Assembly (NCBI RefSeq): GCF_003583365.1
Contig: NZ_QXED01000005.1
Coordinates: 310,001-374,000 of the forward strand
DNA: 64,000 bases
DNA from: Fibrisoma montanum
GTDB lineage: Bacteria; Bacteroidota; Bacteroidia; Cytophagales; Spirosomataceae
Reading direction: 5' to 3'
Part shown: in pieces, positions 34,607 through 42,523 of the stretch
Numbering within the stretch: position 1 is the first letter of the stretch
Layout of the letters: every line of letters starts with the position of its first letter
Position numbers and translations under genes: made by a program
The notes under the pieces: model-generated
Database searches by the model: none
Seen by the model: the letters and a program-made list of their open reading frames with translations, nothing else
What the model was told of the DNA's origin: nothing

Positions 34607-34720
34607 AGATAAGAACTGGTTGAATGAATATGTACAAACTTAGCTGTTCATATCTTATTATTACATCGCTTTTGTTCATTTATCATATAAATTATATAAA
34701 TGGTTTAAGTTGCTGATGCT

Positions 34721-35104
34721 CTAAGCGGCTTTTTGGTGACCCGAACGAGTCGTAAGGAGTTCTTTATATAAATTGATGCTATCCTTTAGCGCCTTTATTA
34801 ATTCATCCTTCTCTTTTAGGCGGTCTTCATAGATATTTTTTTCGGGTATCTCTTCCTCTTTGATGTGAGATCGTGGCTCCTGGGCTACGTATTCGCCTTG
34901 TGACAGGTCCTTAAAGATGATGTCGTCGGCGCTGACTCCAAATAATTTTACGATATCTACAAATGTTTTGAAGTCTGGATAGCTGGTCCCTGTCTCATAG
35001 TTTGATATTGTTCCCCCTCTGACATCCAGTAGAGTAGCTAATTTTTCCTGCGACCATTTCTTGGCCTGCCGTAATGCCCGAATGTTTCCAGCGAAGTAAG
35101 TCAT
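34721..35104 (-). CDS. XRE-family phage repressor (Mu c-like role)
   Basis: 127 residues from ATG 35104; the longer frame to 35167 would run into the divergent promoter. The N-terminal HTH_XRE domain is clear: IRALRQAKKWSQEKLATLLD, then GTISNYETGTSYPDF. The C-terminal half is a charged coiled coil (EDRLKEKDELIKALKDSINL), likely for dimerisation. It is divergent from the small HTH protein and transposase, as the repressor is in Mu-like phages, so it probably keeps the early operon silent. Confidence 0.85.
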   Translation of the reverse strand: MTYFAGNIRALRQAKKWSQEKLATLLDVRGGTISNYETGTSYPDFKTFVDIVKLFGVSADDIIFKDLSQGEYVAQEPRSHIKEEEIPEKNIYEDRLKEKDELIKALKDSINLYKELLTTRSGHQKAA

Positions 35105-35182
35105 CAAAAATTTTAGTCTAAATATTTTGTAGTTCCAATATTTTTTAAACCTTTGTACTGTTGACAAACGGCAACAAAGGAA
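35105..35182. promoter_or_regulatory. Divergent early promoter/operator region
   Basis: 78 AT-rich bp between the repressor and the first early gene. It contains TGTTG and CAACA in inverted order (within 35159-35176), an AAAGG ribosome-binding site just before ATG 35183, and stretches resembling Bacteroidota promoters (CCTTTGTACTGTTG). Probable repressor operator. Confidence 0.5.
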
Positions 35183-35368
35183 ATGAAGACAGTACAGGAA
35201 GTCAAATCCTATTTACGAAACGGCGACATGACGAAGATCGCTAAGATGGCCGGTGTAACCCGTAAACATGCCGATGTGATACTTCGTCGTCCGACCTCAA
35301 AGCGGTTTGAGATTGTCTTCAAAGCCGCCAAAAAAATCGCGTCAGCTAATCAGCGCCTGGGTATATGA
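35183..35368 (+). CDS. Small HTH protein (Ner-like position)
   Basis: 61 residues, basic, with a helix-turn-helix-like segment (MTKIAKMAGVTRKHADVILR). The place, first early gene divergent from the repressor, is that of Ner in Mu, which limits early transcription. Sequence similarity to Ner itself is not evident. The stop codon overlaps the transposase start by 4 bp (ATGA). Confidence 0.65.
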   Translation: MKTVQEVKSYLRNGDMTKIAKMAGVTRKHADVILRRPTSKRFEIVFKAAKKIASANQRLGI

Positions 35369-37485
35369 AGAAGGTCGCCGACATATGGTATTGCAGCTTT
35401 AACGAGGTAGTTAACTGCTGTGGTATTAAGGAAGTTACGGTTAAGATGGGTTGCCTTCGCGGTTCGTCGTACTGGCAAACTATCCCTGATCCTGACGACC
35501 GTCGTCGGCGGCTGATCCGGTATGATACGCTGGCTGTAAAGTATCGGCGAATGGTTGAATCGGCCCTGTGTGGTGGCCTGACTCCAGACGTTTGGTTCTC
35601 GGAAGCGAGACGCAAAGTTTTGAGCGAACGGTCATTGCCTGAACTACTTGAAATCGCCCTCCAAACAGATTGGAGACGTTACGTAGGGTTGTATAAGATC
35701 ACCGACCGAAACGAACGTAGTACAGAGAAGCGGGTACGCTCCCTGGCTATGGCGGCTGCTGTGATCGAAACACTAGGCAACTACATCCAGGATCACGACA
35801 TCGACCCACGGAGCTACGTACCCTACCGGGAAGCTCTTGCCTGGTTGGGCGACCACTGGGTCTACTACAGCGCCTATAAGGACGTACCGACCAATGAAGT
35901 ACGCCTAAAGGAGAAGGTGAACCAACGCTTCGTAGATCGGCTGCCGATTCAGGAAGTGGTCAAGTTACCCAGGCAGGGCAACCGGAGCCGGGAACAGTTC
36001 GCCAACGATCCCGAACTCATGGCCTGGATTGCGATGGCCAGAAGCCAGGGCACCAACGACCCGAACGCTTACATTATTCGCAAGATCAGCGAGGTATGCC
36101 GGATCGTAGGGCGCGAAGTGCCTTCTAATAGCTGGTTTTCGCAAGTGCTGGCCAGTCCGAAGATGAAGCAACTCACGGCGAACGGTCGGTTTGGCGCTGG
36201 TACCAAGTACGCCGGTCGCTACACCCATTCAATCACGATGGCCAGGGCGATGTACGCGGGCGATTGCTGGATGATGGACGCGACGCGGGTCAATATGGTC
36301 GAACACCAGACCCAGGAGAAGGGAAAACAGGCGTTTTTGTTCGTAATCGCCATTCGGGACGCTTATTCGGGCGACATCGTAGGGTGCCACTTCGATACGA
36401 AGGAAGACCGCTGGGGTTACACAAATGCCTTAAAAATGGCGGTCAAAGTGACCGGCTACCTACCCCATACGCTCGTTTATGACCGTTTTCCGGGTCATAT
36501 CAGCGACGAAATGCAGTCGATTCTAGGGTCGATGGAAGCCAAAGGGGTTCAACTGGTATGCACCCACAAGGCGACCGGAAAAGCCTTACTGGAACGGTGG
36601 TTCGATACGCTCCAGACGGTGTTTTTCTCGCAGTCGCGGTACTACTACGGGCAAGGGATCATGTCAACCCGGCCGTATGCCCATCGGTCGCCTGACTACC
36701 TGGTCAAACTACGCAAGGAAGCCCGTAATGAAGGCTGGGACTTTGATAAAGCCTGGCAAGAAGCATGGCGACGTATAGAAGAGTACCGTCAGACGCCGGT
36801 CAGCTACTACAGCCGCAAACATGCGAAGCTGGATTTAAGCCCTTCGACACTACACGAACAGAGCGAAAAGCCGAACGTGATCCGGGTGGAGGTATGGGAA
36901 CAGGCGTCGCTTTTCTGGATGACCAAAATTCTGGACATCCGACGCAACCGGATCGAACAGGAGGTCCACGGCGTCCGCTACGAATACCTGATCTACGACA
37001 CGCAGATCATGTACCGATACAGCCGGGTAGCGGTTCGCTACGAAGAAAGCGACCCAAGCAAGGTAATGCTGTTTGCGGTCGGCGCTGACGACCGGGTGAG
37101 CGACTTCTTTATCGCTGAACTGACTCATGCCAAGCCGATTCCGATGTATGGTCCTGACGCTGATCCGGGCCGGTTGGCCGGTCGTCAGGCGAAGATCGAC
37201 AAGTTCGAGCAACAGAAGCGGGCTGATCTGGAGGAACTGACCAGCGGGGCGACGGTCGATCCGGAATACCTGCTGACGCTGGGCGGTCGGGTGTCGAAAG
37301 ACGAGTACGAATCAGTCGCTACGGCGGTGATCTACGAACAGATGGGGGTGTCGATTCAGGCAGACGCGCAGACGCCCGCCAAACAGAAACGAACGAAGCC
37401 AGCGCCCCCGATTCTTCCCGACGCTGACGAGGTATTCGACCCGAAAGACTTTGTGAATCAATCTTTTTTCAACAATAACCCCTAA
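35365..37485 (+). CDS. Mu-type DDE transposase (MuA-like)
   Basis: 706 residues. The N-terminal ~250 residues are DNA-binding (HTH segments, basic RRRRLIRYDT). The RNase H-like catalytic core carries Asp305 (GDCWMMDATR), Asp373 (LVYDRFPGH) and Glu410 (GKALLERWFDT), a plausible complete DDE triad. A Mu C-terminal-like beta domain follows (YEYLIYDTQIMYRYSRV), then an acidic/Pro-rich tail that may contact the MuB-like ATPase. It joins phage ends to target DNA in integration and replicative transposition. A little longer than MuA (663 residues). Confidence 0.92.
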   Translation: MKKVADIWYCSFNEVVNCCGIKEVTVKMGCLRGSSYWQTIPDPDDRRRRLIRYDTLAVKYRRMVESALCGGLTPDVWFSEARRKVLSERSLPELLEIALQTDWRRYVGLYKITDRNERSTEKRVRSLAMAAAVIETLGNYIQDHDIDPRSYVPYREALAWLGDHWVYYSAYKDVPTNEVRLKEKVNQRFVDRLPIQEVVKLPRQGNRSREQFANDPELMAWIAMARSQGTNDPNAYIIRKISEVCRIVGREVPSNSWFSQVLASPKMKQLTANGRFGAGTKYAGRYTHSITMARAMYAGDCWMMDATRVNMVEHQTQEKGKQAFLFVIAIRDAYSGDIVGCHFDTKEDRWGYTNALKMAVKVTGYLPHTLVYDRFPGHISDEMQSILGSMEAKGVQLVCTHKATGKALLERWFDTLQTVFFSQSRYYYGQGIMSTRPYAHRSPDYLVKLRKEARNEGWDFDKAWQEAWRRIEEYRQTPVSYYSRKHAKLDLSPSTLHEQSEKPNVIRVEVWEQASLFWMTKILDIRRNRIEQEVHGVRYEYLIYDTQIMYRYSRVAVRYEESDPSKVMLFAVGADDRVSDFFIAELTHAKPIPMYGPDADPGRLAGRQAKIDKFEQQKRADLEELTSGATVDPEYLLTLGGRVSKDEYESVATAVIYEQMGVSIQADAQTPAKQKRTKPAPPILPDADEVFDPKDFVNQSFFNNNP

Positions 37486-37490
37486 AACAC

Positions 37491-37754
37491 ATGCAAGTAG
37501 AGCTATCTGATTTTCAAGTGCATCTGTGCGTTAAGGCACTCAACACGTTCGTCGCCCAACTGCCTGTTCCACCGGAGACAAGAAATGGGGTTGTAAACCC
37601 ACTTGACGAGACGGTCCACATGGTACGCTACGAAATTACCGACTTGGTGAAACTGCTTCAGAAGCCGGTTGATACGACGCCAAAGAATACGTTCCGAGTC
37701 GATAAAGATAAAGTGATTCTTTCAGACCCATTATCGAAGAGGGACATCAATTGA
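37491..37754 (+). CDS. Small early phage protein, unknown
   Basis: 87 residues, between the transposase and the MuB-like gene. Helical start (VHLCVKALNTFVAQL), then a short Pro-rich turn and IVRYEI-type segment. I recognise no family. Its place in an operon of DNA-transposition genes suggests an accessory role; this is inference. Confidence 0.6.
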   Translation: MQVELSDFQVHLCVKALNTFVAQLPVPPETRNGVVNPLDETVHMVRYEITDLVKLLQKPVDTTPKNTFRVDKDKVILSDPLSKRDIN

Positions 37755-37758
37755 CTGC

Positions 37759-37781
37759 CGTTTAAACACTCGTTAAATACC
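37759..37781 (+). promoter_or_regulatory. TTTAAA doublet upstream of the MuB-like gene
   Basis: CGTTTAAACACTCGTTAAAT, 20 bp before the ATPase start. The same arrangement (CGTTTAAATACTGTTTAAAT on the minus strand) occurs upstream of late genes at 54.07 and 61.19 kb. Confidence 0.45.
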
Positions 37782-37800
37782 CTTTTTAATCCTAACTGAG

Positions 37801-38793
37801 ATGATTACAGACCTTCAAAAAAGCGAAATCGGGCGGTTGCTGGAGATTGAATCCGGACGCCTGGGCGGTTGGCGGCAAGTGGCCAACAAACTGGGCGTTA
37901 ACCAGGTGACGATCCGGTACAACATGGTCGAACGTGAGAAGTGGCACCTGGTATCAGATCAAATGTGGGCGCGGGTAGCTCATAAGCTGGGCTATAAGCT
38001 CAATGAAGAACGCTGGAACTGGGTATCGACCACGAACACGAACGTAATGTTCGAGCTACTGGAGCGGGCACAATTTGAAAGCCTGTTTACCTGCATTAGC
38101 CACGATGCCGGGCATGGTAAAACGACCGGGGCGCTGATGTACACGTTGCAAAAGGAAGCGGTTTTCTATCTGGAGTGTGAAGAGAGCTGGAGCCATAAGC
38201 GGTTCGTGCAAAAGATCGCCGAAACGCTGGGTGTTCGGACGGAACGCTACAACGTATCGGATTTGACTGATCTGATCGTGTCGGTCCTGAAGCAACGGGC
38301 AGCCACGGCCCGGCCCCTGCTGATTATCGATGAAGCCAATAAGCTGAAACCGTCGTCGCTACGTCTGTTCATTCCCCTGTACAACAAGCTACATGATGAG
38401 GTTGGTATGGTGCTGATCGGGGCGCATGACCTGAAGCGACATATACAGGCAGGCGTTCGCCGGGATGCGCGGGGCTTCGATGAATTGGAAAGTCGATTAG
38501 GACGCGCTTACATGCCCTTAGTTGGCATTTTCCGTCAGGATGTTGTTGCGATCTGCAATGCCAACGGCCTGAAGAATCCGGACGCCCAGGAGCGGGTTTG
38601 GCTGCATCTGAATCCACGTAAGGAGTCGATTCGGGGTAAGTACGTCTGGGTTGCAGATCGTGACTATCGGGTACTGCAACAGGCCATCAAACACGAGCGT
38701 GTACGGGCGCAAGAGAAGGCGACAAAAAAGGAGCTGGCCCCTACGGAGATGGAAGCGGATATGGGTGGGCGGGTTGTCGCTCTGAGCGCGTAA
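37801..38793 (+). CDS. AAA ATPase transposition protein (MuB-like)
   Basis: 330 residues. An N-terminal HTH domain (GGWRQVANKLGVNQVTIRYN) is followed by an AAA/AAA-22-type ATPase: Walker A HDAGHGKTTG (101-110), Walker B PLLIIDEAN (Asp177-Glu178) and sensor segment VLIGAHDL. MuB-type proteins coat target DNA, activate the transposase and give target immunity. Placement two genes after the transposase agrees. The C-terminal ~60 residues are basic, as expected for DNA binding. Confidence 0.9.
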   Translation: MITDLQKSEIGRLLEIESGRLGGWRQVANKLGVNQVTIRYNMVEREKWHLVSDQMWARVAHKLGYKLNEERWNWVSTTNTNVMFELLERAQFESLFTCISHDAGHGKTTGALMYTLQKEAVFYLECEESWSHKRFVQKIAETLGVRTERYNVSDLTDLIVSVLKQRAATARPLLIIDEANKLKPSSLRLFIPLYNKLHDEVGMVLIGAHDLKRHIQAGVRRDARGFDELESRLGRAYMPLVGIFRQDVVAICNANGLKNPDAQERVWLHLNPRKESIRGKYVWVADRDYRVLQQAIKHERVRAQEKATKKELAPTEMEADMGGRVVALSA

Positions 38794-38830
38794 GGGAATT
38801 GGGAATGCGTCAACCTAATCAATTAGAACG

Positions 38831-39187
38831 ATGGATGGCAAAGTCATTCGGTTCTATCCCAACCAAAACCGACCAATACAACCAATGGACATGCTCACGA
38901 TAGATGACCTGAAAGCGGCTGGTTTCGTAGAATACCAGTACTGGGGGGTTCAGCACAATCAGCAATGCGTCGTTACAGACCCGAACCGCCTGGTACACAA
39001 GTCGGCTGCTGAATGGTGTAAAGGGAAGCATCAGTTCCAGCGAGAACACCCGGTTATTCAACACGAACTCGGTAATGGCTGGATAGCTCGTTGGGGCGCA
39101 ATGACCTTCCATCTGAAAAACGAGGTTGCTTTCTGGCGCTTCATGAAAACGTTCGGGTATCCACTTCCAATTGATGCAGCACAATGA
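38831..39187 (+). CDS. Hypothetical early phage protein
   Basis: 118 residues, rich in aromatic residues (VEYQYWGVQHNQQCVVTD, WRFMKTFGYPLPI). No family recognised and no catalytic motif. The stop overlaps the next start by 4 bp (ATGA), so both are probably translated together. Confidence 0.6.
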   Translation: MDGKVIRFYPNQNRPIQPMDMLTIDDLKAAGFVEYQYWGVQHNQQCVVTDPNRLVHKSAAEWCKGKHQFQREHPVIQHELGNGWIARWGAMTFHLKNEVAFWRFMKTFGYPLPIDAAQ

Positions 39188-39444
39188 AGATTCTAAGCGA
39201 AGAACAGAAGAACCGCTTACAAGATGAGTTAGGCAGCCTACTCCAATCCTACGGCCTGACAGCGGGGTATCTGGTGGCTGAGAGTGTGCCAGATCAGCAA
39301 CAGTCGGACGGTTACAGCCTGGTCGTAGTAGGCAAAACGCCGGGTAAGGAATTGAGCAAGTTCCTGGACTCAATGGGTGCTCAGACCTACGGAATCATTT
39401 GCCAAATCAGCGGGTCCGTTGCCCCGAAGATCAACGATAATTAA
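39184..39444 (+). CDS. Hypothetical early phage protein
   Basis: 86 residues in alpha/beta alternation (LQDELGSLLQSYGLTAGYLV, then YSLVVVGKTPGKELSKFL). It resembles small regulator folds but has no diagnostic motif. It overlaps the preceding gene by 4 bp. Confidence 0.6.
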   Translation: MKILSEEQKNRLQDELGSLLQSYGLTAGYLVAESVPDQQQSDGYSLVVVGKTPGKELSKFLDSMGAQTYGIICQISGSVAPKINDN

Positions 39445-39474
39445 TCTCCCCTAAAACACAAATCCCTTACACGT

Positions 39475-39897
39475 ATGAGTAACAAAGTCAATAACGCCCT
39501 GAAGGGGCGTATAGCCCGCCTTTTTGCCTTAAAAAGCGAAATCGCCCTAAAAGAGGCTGAATTGGAGAAGCTGAATAAGGAGTTGAAAGCCGAGTTCGAC
39601 CGGATGGCTGGTCAGAACAAGTTCGTTAACGGACGGCTCGAATTGCCGGGCTTGGCGAAGGTTTCGGTTAAGCTTAACCCGCCGAAACTGATCTGGGCAA
39701 ACGATGCCGAGAACCTGACGCCTGAAGATCGTGAGGGGGTTGCCCTGCTGTTGGATGATCGCTTTACGAAGGTCGATGTGAACGTTCCGGAGATCATGAA
39801 GGCGATTGACCGGGGGGATAATAAGTTATCCGCCCTGCTAACTGAGAAGGGAATCAAGGTAGTACAGGGATCACGCTATGAGGTCAAGCCGGTATGA
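39475..39897 (+). CDS. Possible Gam-like host-nuclease inhibitor
   Basis: 140 residues: N-terminal coiled coil (residues ~10-45, KSEIALKEAELEKLNKELKA), a beta segment VSVKLNPPKLIW, then VPEIMKAIDRGDNKLSALLT, GIKVVQGSRYEVKP. The layout (long coiled coil, then 'kpPk', then a helix before a final 'Gikv...' strand) matches Mu Gam, which binds DNA ends and blocks host exonucleases, and so does its place after the MuB-like gene. Similarity is at the level of pattern only. Confidence 0.5.
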   Translation: MSNKVNNALKGRIARLFALKSEIALKEAELEKLNKELKAEFDRMAGQNKFVNGRLELPGLAKVSVKLNPPKLIWANDAENLTPEDREGVALLLDDRFTKVDVNVPEIMKAIDRGDNKLSALLTEKGIKVVQGSRYEVKPV

Positions 39898-40151
39898 GTA
39901 CGATCACGCGGCAACGCCTGGCCGAACTGACCGACGACGATCTACGCGATCTGACCGACTTCGTGGAACGGGCGATTACGGAAAAGGATCGCTTTGACCG
40001 GAACGTCATGCGGACGCTGGTCTGTGACATCCTGGGGGTATGTCTGGGTAAACCGGACTGGGATGTACTGCCGATCCTGCTGATTAACGAGACCCGACGA
40101 CGCGCTGAAAAGAAGGCTATCGAAATCCAATTCAATCTCTGTCTGAACTGA
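39894..40151 (+). CDS. Hypothetical early phage protein
   Basis: 85 residues, mainly helical and charged (ELTDDDLRDLTDFVERAITE), with a C-terminal helix rich in Arg/Lys/Glu. Overlaps its neighbours by 4 bp upstream and 1 bp downstream. No family recognised. Confidence 0.6.
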   Translation: MSTITRQRLAELTDDDLRDLTDFVERAITEKDRFDRNVMRTLVCDILGVCLGKPDWDVLPILLINETRRRAEKKAIEIQFNLCLN

Positions 40152-40438
40152 TGAACCAACACCAAGCAAGTGTATATGCCAAGCTGGACGCCCTGACGAC
40201 CTACGAAGTACGAGCTATGTACTACCTGGTGCGGGCGATGGACGAAGCAGACGCCTATCGAAGCCTTCGGGTACTGACCGCGATAGAAGGGTTAGTTGGT
40301 AAGCTGACTAATGATGAAGCGTTTGCCTTACCGCCTGCTTTGATGCAGGTGATCGCTGAAAAAGACCCGGACATCGTAGCCAGGCAAGCGATCAAGGAAG
40401 CCTACCAATTCGAGCAAAACACTGACGGACGAGTGTAA
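40151..40438 (+). CDS. Hypothetical early phage protein
   Basis: 95 residues, helical (YEVRAMYYLVRAMDEADAYR). No family recognised. It ends 7 bp before a tRNA-like element. Confidence 0.6.
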   Translation: MNQHQASVYAKLDALTTYEVRAMYYLVRAMDEADAYRSLRVLTAIEGLVGKLTNDEAFALPPALMQVIAEKDPDIVARQAIKEAYQFEQNTDGRV

Positions 40439-40445
40439 CAGTCCT

Positions 40446-40546
40446 GGGACGGTGGTGCAAGGGTAGCATAGCTGGGCGGTCTTCTCCAATTAAGGGGTTA
40501 GTTGGTTGCCGCTCCAGTGATCCGGGTTCGACCCCTGGCCGTCTCG
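40446..40546 (+). ncRNA. tRNA-like cloverleaf with an extended, non-standard anticodon arm
   Basis: Acceptor stem 40446-40452 with 40539-40545 (7 bp, one G-U), U8/G9, D-stem 40455-40458 with 40466-40469 around a loop with GGG, and a canonical T arm 40522-40538 with loop TTCGACC. The variable region is 3 nt. Instead of a 7-nt anticodon loop, stem 40471-40475/40514-40518 continues into GCGG/CCGC (40476-40479/40509-40512), an internal loop, and an 8-bp stem CCAATTAA/TTAGTTGG (40486-40493/40498-40505) closed by GGGG. CTCCAA (40484-40489) equals the core of a Trp anticodon loop. No CCA is encoded (CAA follows). It fills a 148-bp gap between early phage genes. Confidence 0.75.
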
Positions 40547-40586
40547 CAATGGCAATACTGCCAGATACTCAAATCCTTTTACAATC

Positions 40587-40829
40587 ATGGCCAAACAACA
40601 GGCTACCAACGCCAAGCCGACATCGGTAAAGGCAAAATTTCAATGTACCCGGGTTGCGGACGATCCGGAGCGGGCTTTCTTCAAGACCATCGACGGGCCG
40701 GATGCGTCAGGCAATAACGACAATCAGGTGCTTGGCGGGGCCGAACTGATGATCTCGAAAGACGACACGGCTGGGTTCTTCGCGGCCGGTGGTGAATACA
40801 TGTTCGAGATCACTCCAGTAGGAAAGTAA
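40587..40829 (+). CDS. Hypothetical early phage protein
   Basis: 80 residues; small beta-rich protein (VKAKFQCTRVADD, GGEYMFEITPVGK), possibly an OB-like or nucleic-acid-binding fold. No family recognised. Its TAA shares its last base with the next ATG (TAATG). Confidence 0.6.
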   Translation: MAKQQATNAKPTSVKAKFQCTRVADDPERAFFKTIDGPDASGNNDNQVLGGAELMISKDDTAGFFAAGGEYMFEITPVGK

Positions 40830-41035
40830 TGCAGAACGCTGAAGACGTAATCAAGACCACGTTCCACATCATGCAGGACGGCAAGCCGGTCAGCAAGGAA
40901 GTTCACATGACCCGCGCCAAGTTCTTGGAATACAATCAGCGGACTTGGAATAGAAAGAAATGGTCGGAGATGTACGAGTTGATCGTAGCGGAAAAAGCGT
41001 ACATCCAGATCGTGGACGTAGGGAACAGTAACTAA
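40829..41035 (+). CDS. Hypothetical early phage protein
   Basis: 68 residues, charged, beta-strand start (VIKTTFHIMQDGKPV) followed by a helix (RAKFLEYNQRTWNRKKW). Coupled to the preceding gene by a 1-bp overlap. No family recognised. Confidence 0.55.
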   Translation: MQNAEDVIKTTFHIMQDGKPVSKEVHMTRAKFLEYNQRTWNRKKWSEMYELIVAEKAYIQIVDVGNSN

Positions 41036-41041
41036 TCAAGT

Positions 41042-41085
41042 CGGCCGGTTGACGGAAGAAAGTTTCGAGATCCGTCAGCCGGCCG
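41042..41085. other. Long GC-rich hairpin before a small gene
   Basis: CGGCCGGTTGACGGA (41042-41056) pairs with TCCGTCAGCCGGCCG (41071-41085): 15 pairs including one G-U, around a 14-nt loop. There is no U-run after it. It ends 3 bp before ATG 41089 and would block that start unless unfolded, so it may control translation or process the early mRNA. Confidence 0.75.
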
Positions 41086-41088
41086 TCC

Positions 41089-41259
41089 ATGGAAACCAAA
41101 GAATGTATGGCGATCAAGAGCATTACAATCAAGGTCATTGAAAAGGAGGTAGGTCAGTCGATCAAAATTGAGATCAGAACGAAGCAAAGCGAGAAGGTGT
41201 ATACTTCTGAAGCGGTTTCTGTCCTGGCTGAAGCTATTCAAATGATCGTAAAACAGTAA
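41089..41259 (+). CDS. Small early phage protein (56 residues)
   Basis: A short frame that fits the gap between its neighbours: METKECMAIKSITIKVIEKE, then a strand and a helix (SVLAEAIQMIVKQ). An alternative start is ATG 41107 (MAIKSITIK), which lies farther from the upstream hairpin. No family recognised. Confidence 0.55.
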   Translation: METKECMAIKSITIKVIEKEVGQSIKIEIRTKQSEKVYTSEAVSVLAEAIQMIVKQ

Positions 41260-41263
41260 GGAT

Positions 41264-41632
41264 ATGAACGCACAATTCACAGACGACGAACTGATAATGG
41301 AGCCAAAGCTGACGGTCGAGAAGTTCGACACGAAGCGGAACTACTGTGAACTGAAGATCATCGTTGAGATCGACCGACTAATCACGTTCGATTGCATCTC
41401 AACGCTGGCAGGCTTTGAGCGTGAACTACGCAAATGGATGAACGAAGCATCGACGGGCACGAACGGTACCTTCCACGGCCTGTATCGGGTAGAACGTAAA
41501 CCGGGTTGGGTTGACATCTGGCACCGTTCGGATGCGAAGGGCGACCGCTTGGTATGCAAAGTGACGTATATCGACAAGTCGTCTGATCCGGTGGTCGAGG
41601 ACGAAGACTACTTTCTAAACTATCAATTCTGA
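41264..41632 (+). CDS. Hypothetical early phage protein
   Basis: 122 residues with an AAGG ribosome-binding site upstream of the ATG. Alternating strands (NYCELKIIVEIDRLITFDCI) and an acidic end (VVEDEDYFLNY). No family recognised. Confidence 0.6.
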   Translation: MNAQFTDDELIMEPKLTVEKFDTKRNYCELKIIVEIDRLITFDCISTLAGFERELRKWMNEASTGTNGTFHGLYRVERKPGWVDIWHRSDAKGDRLVCKVTYIDKSSDPVVEDEDYFLNYQF

Positions 41633-41633
41633 G

Positions 41634-42008
41634 ATGGAAGCCACACGAAAGAAAGCTGTAGTGTTTGATGACTTCAATTTTCACTTACTGAAAGTTGACA
41701 GCGAAGACCTGATGTACGACCTGATAACTTGCCGAAAGTCTTTTGAGTATCGGCGTAATGATCGAGAGTTTGCCGAAGGCGATGTACTATGTCTGGTTTA
41801 CTGGAATGGGCTTCAATTCACGAATAGCTATGTATTTAAGGTAGTAGACTACATACATTATGGCGGTCATTATGGTGTTCCAATCGAATACTGCATCATG
41901 GCAATCAGCGAATTTAGGCGCTATGGTTTAGGGCTAAGTAATGATGAGTTGGTCGATCATTTAATACTGAATTATTATGACGCTACGCACCCTATCCCAG
42001 AACAGTAG
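41634..42008 (+). CDS. DUF3850 (ASCH/PUA-like) protein
   Basis: 124 residues. The segment HLLKVDSEDLMYDLITCRKS, FEYRRNDREFAEGDVLCL and then VVDYIHYGGHYGV fits DUF3850 (HxLKi..eyf..v..G.K.fElRkNDRdf.vGD.L.L). This belongs to the ASCH/PUA-like superfamily, thought to bind RNA or modified nucleotides. Such genes are common in phages; the exact role is unknown. Confidence 0.75.
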   Translation: MEATRKKAVVFDDFNFHLLKVDSEDLMYDLITCRKSFEYRRNDREFAEGDVLCLVYWNGLQFTNSYVFKVVDYIHYGGHYGVPIEYCIMAISEFRRYGLGLSNDELVDHLILNYYDATHPIPEQ

Positions 42009-42387
42009 GTTTCACACGCTGCTGACCCAGCGTAAGTTCGACGCCTACGAAAAACGCGAACTGGTACTGGCCTGCACCAATGGCCGAACCGACTCCAGTA
42101 AGTTGATGACGGTCGATGAGATGGCAGCGGCAATCAAGCATCTGGAAGACGACCAGATGACCAGTATCAAGAAGATGAGGGCCAAGATCATCAACATTGC
42201 GAAGGACATCTTCAGCGTGACCGACTGGGAACAAAAGGACTACGACGCCCTGAATACCTTCCTGGTCAAGAAGTTCCGAGCCCCCTTGCACAAGCTGAGC
42301 TATAACCAGCTTGTCGATGCCACGACAGCAATGGAGAAATGGCGGGAAAGTGCGCAGAATAAGATGATTGAAAAACTATTTAACTAG
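41977..42387 (+). CDS. Early phage protein, possibly gp16/GemA-like
   Basis: 136 residues overlapping the DUF3850 gene by 32 bp. Helical, with SSKLMTVDEMAAAIKHLED, which resembles the 'SSkdMt..eL' part of Mu gp16 (DUF1018/GemA), a middle-gene regulator. The remaining residues (IINIAKDIFSVTDWEQKDYD) do not settle the matter. Its place late in the early operon agrees with a regulatory protein. Confidence 0.45.
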   Translation: MTLRTLSQNSRFHTLLTQRKFDAYEKRELVLACTNGRTDSSKLMTVDEMAAAIKHLEDDQMTSIKKMRAKIINIAKDIFSVTDWEQKDYDALNTFLVKKFRAPLHKLSYNQLVDATTAMEKWRESAQNKMIEKLFN

Positions 42388-42397
42388 CGTTTAAACC

Positions 42398-42523
42398 ATG
42401 ATTTGGGTCTATATAATCGGGACAATATTCTTTGGGGCCTTCTGCTACGTAGCGGGTTGGGCGTTCGGCGTTAACCATGCCGACAAGAACGGCTGGAATA
42501 AATTAGACAGCGACGGCCTATGA
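42398..42523 (+). CDS. Small single-pass membrane protein
   Basis: 41 residues: MIWVYIIGTIFFGAFCYVAG is a transmembrane segment, followed by a short polar tail (NHADKNGWNKLDSDGL). Overlaps the next gene by 4 bp. A GTTTAAAC site stands directly before the ATG. Possible roles are lysis or superinfection control; neither is shown by sequence. Confidence 0.6.
   Translation: MIWVYIIGTIFFGAFCYVAGWAFGVNHADKNGWNKLDSDGL

Noticed and set aside
40446-40546. Interpretation of the tRNA-like element as a tRNA gene with a group I or II intron.
   Set aside because: The inserted part is only about 38 nt and lacks any intron core.
40502-40717. 71-residue frame starting inside the tRNA-like element.
   Set aside because: It overlaps the RNA and the better-supported gene at 40587. 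No family-like sequence.
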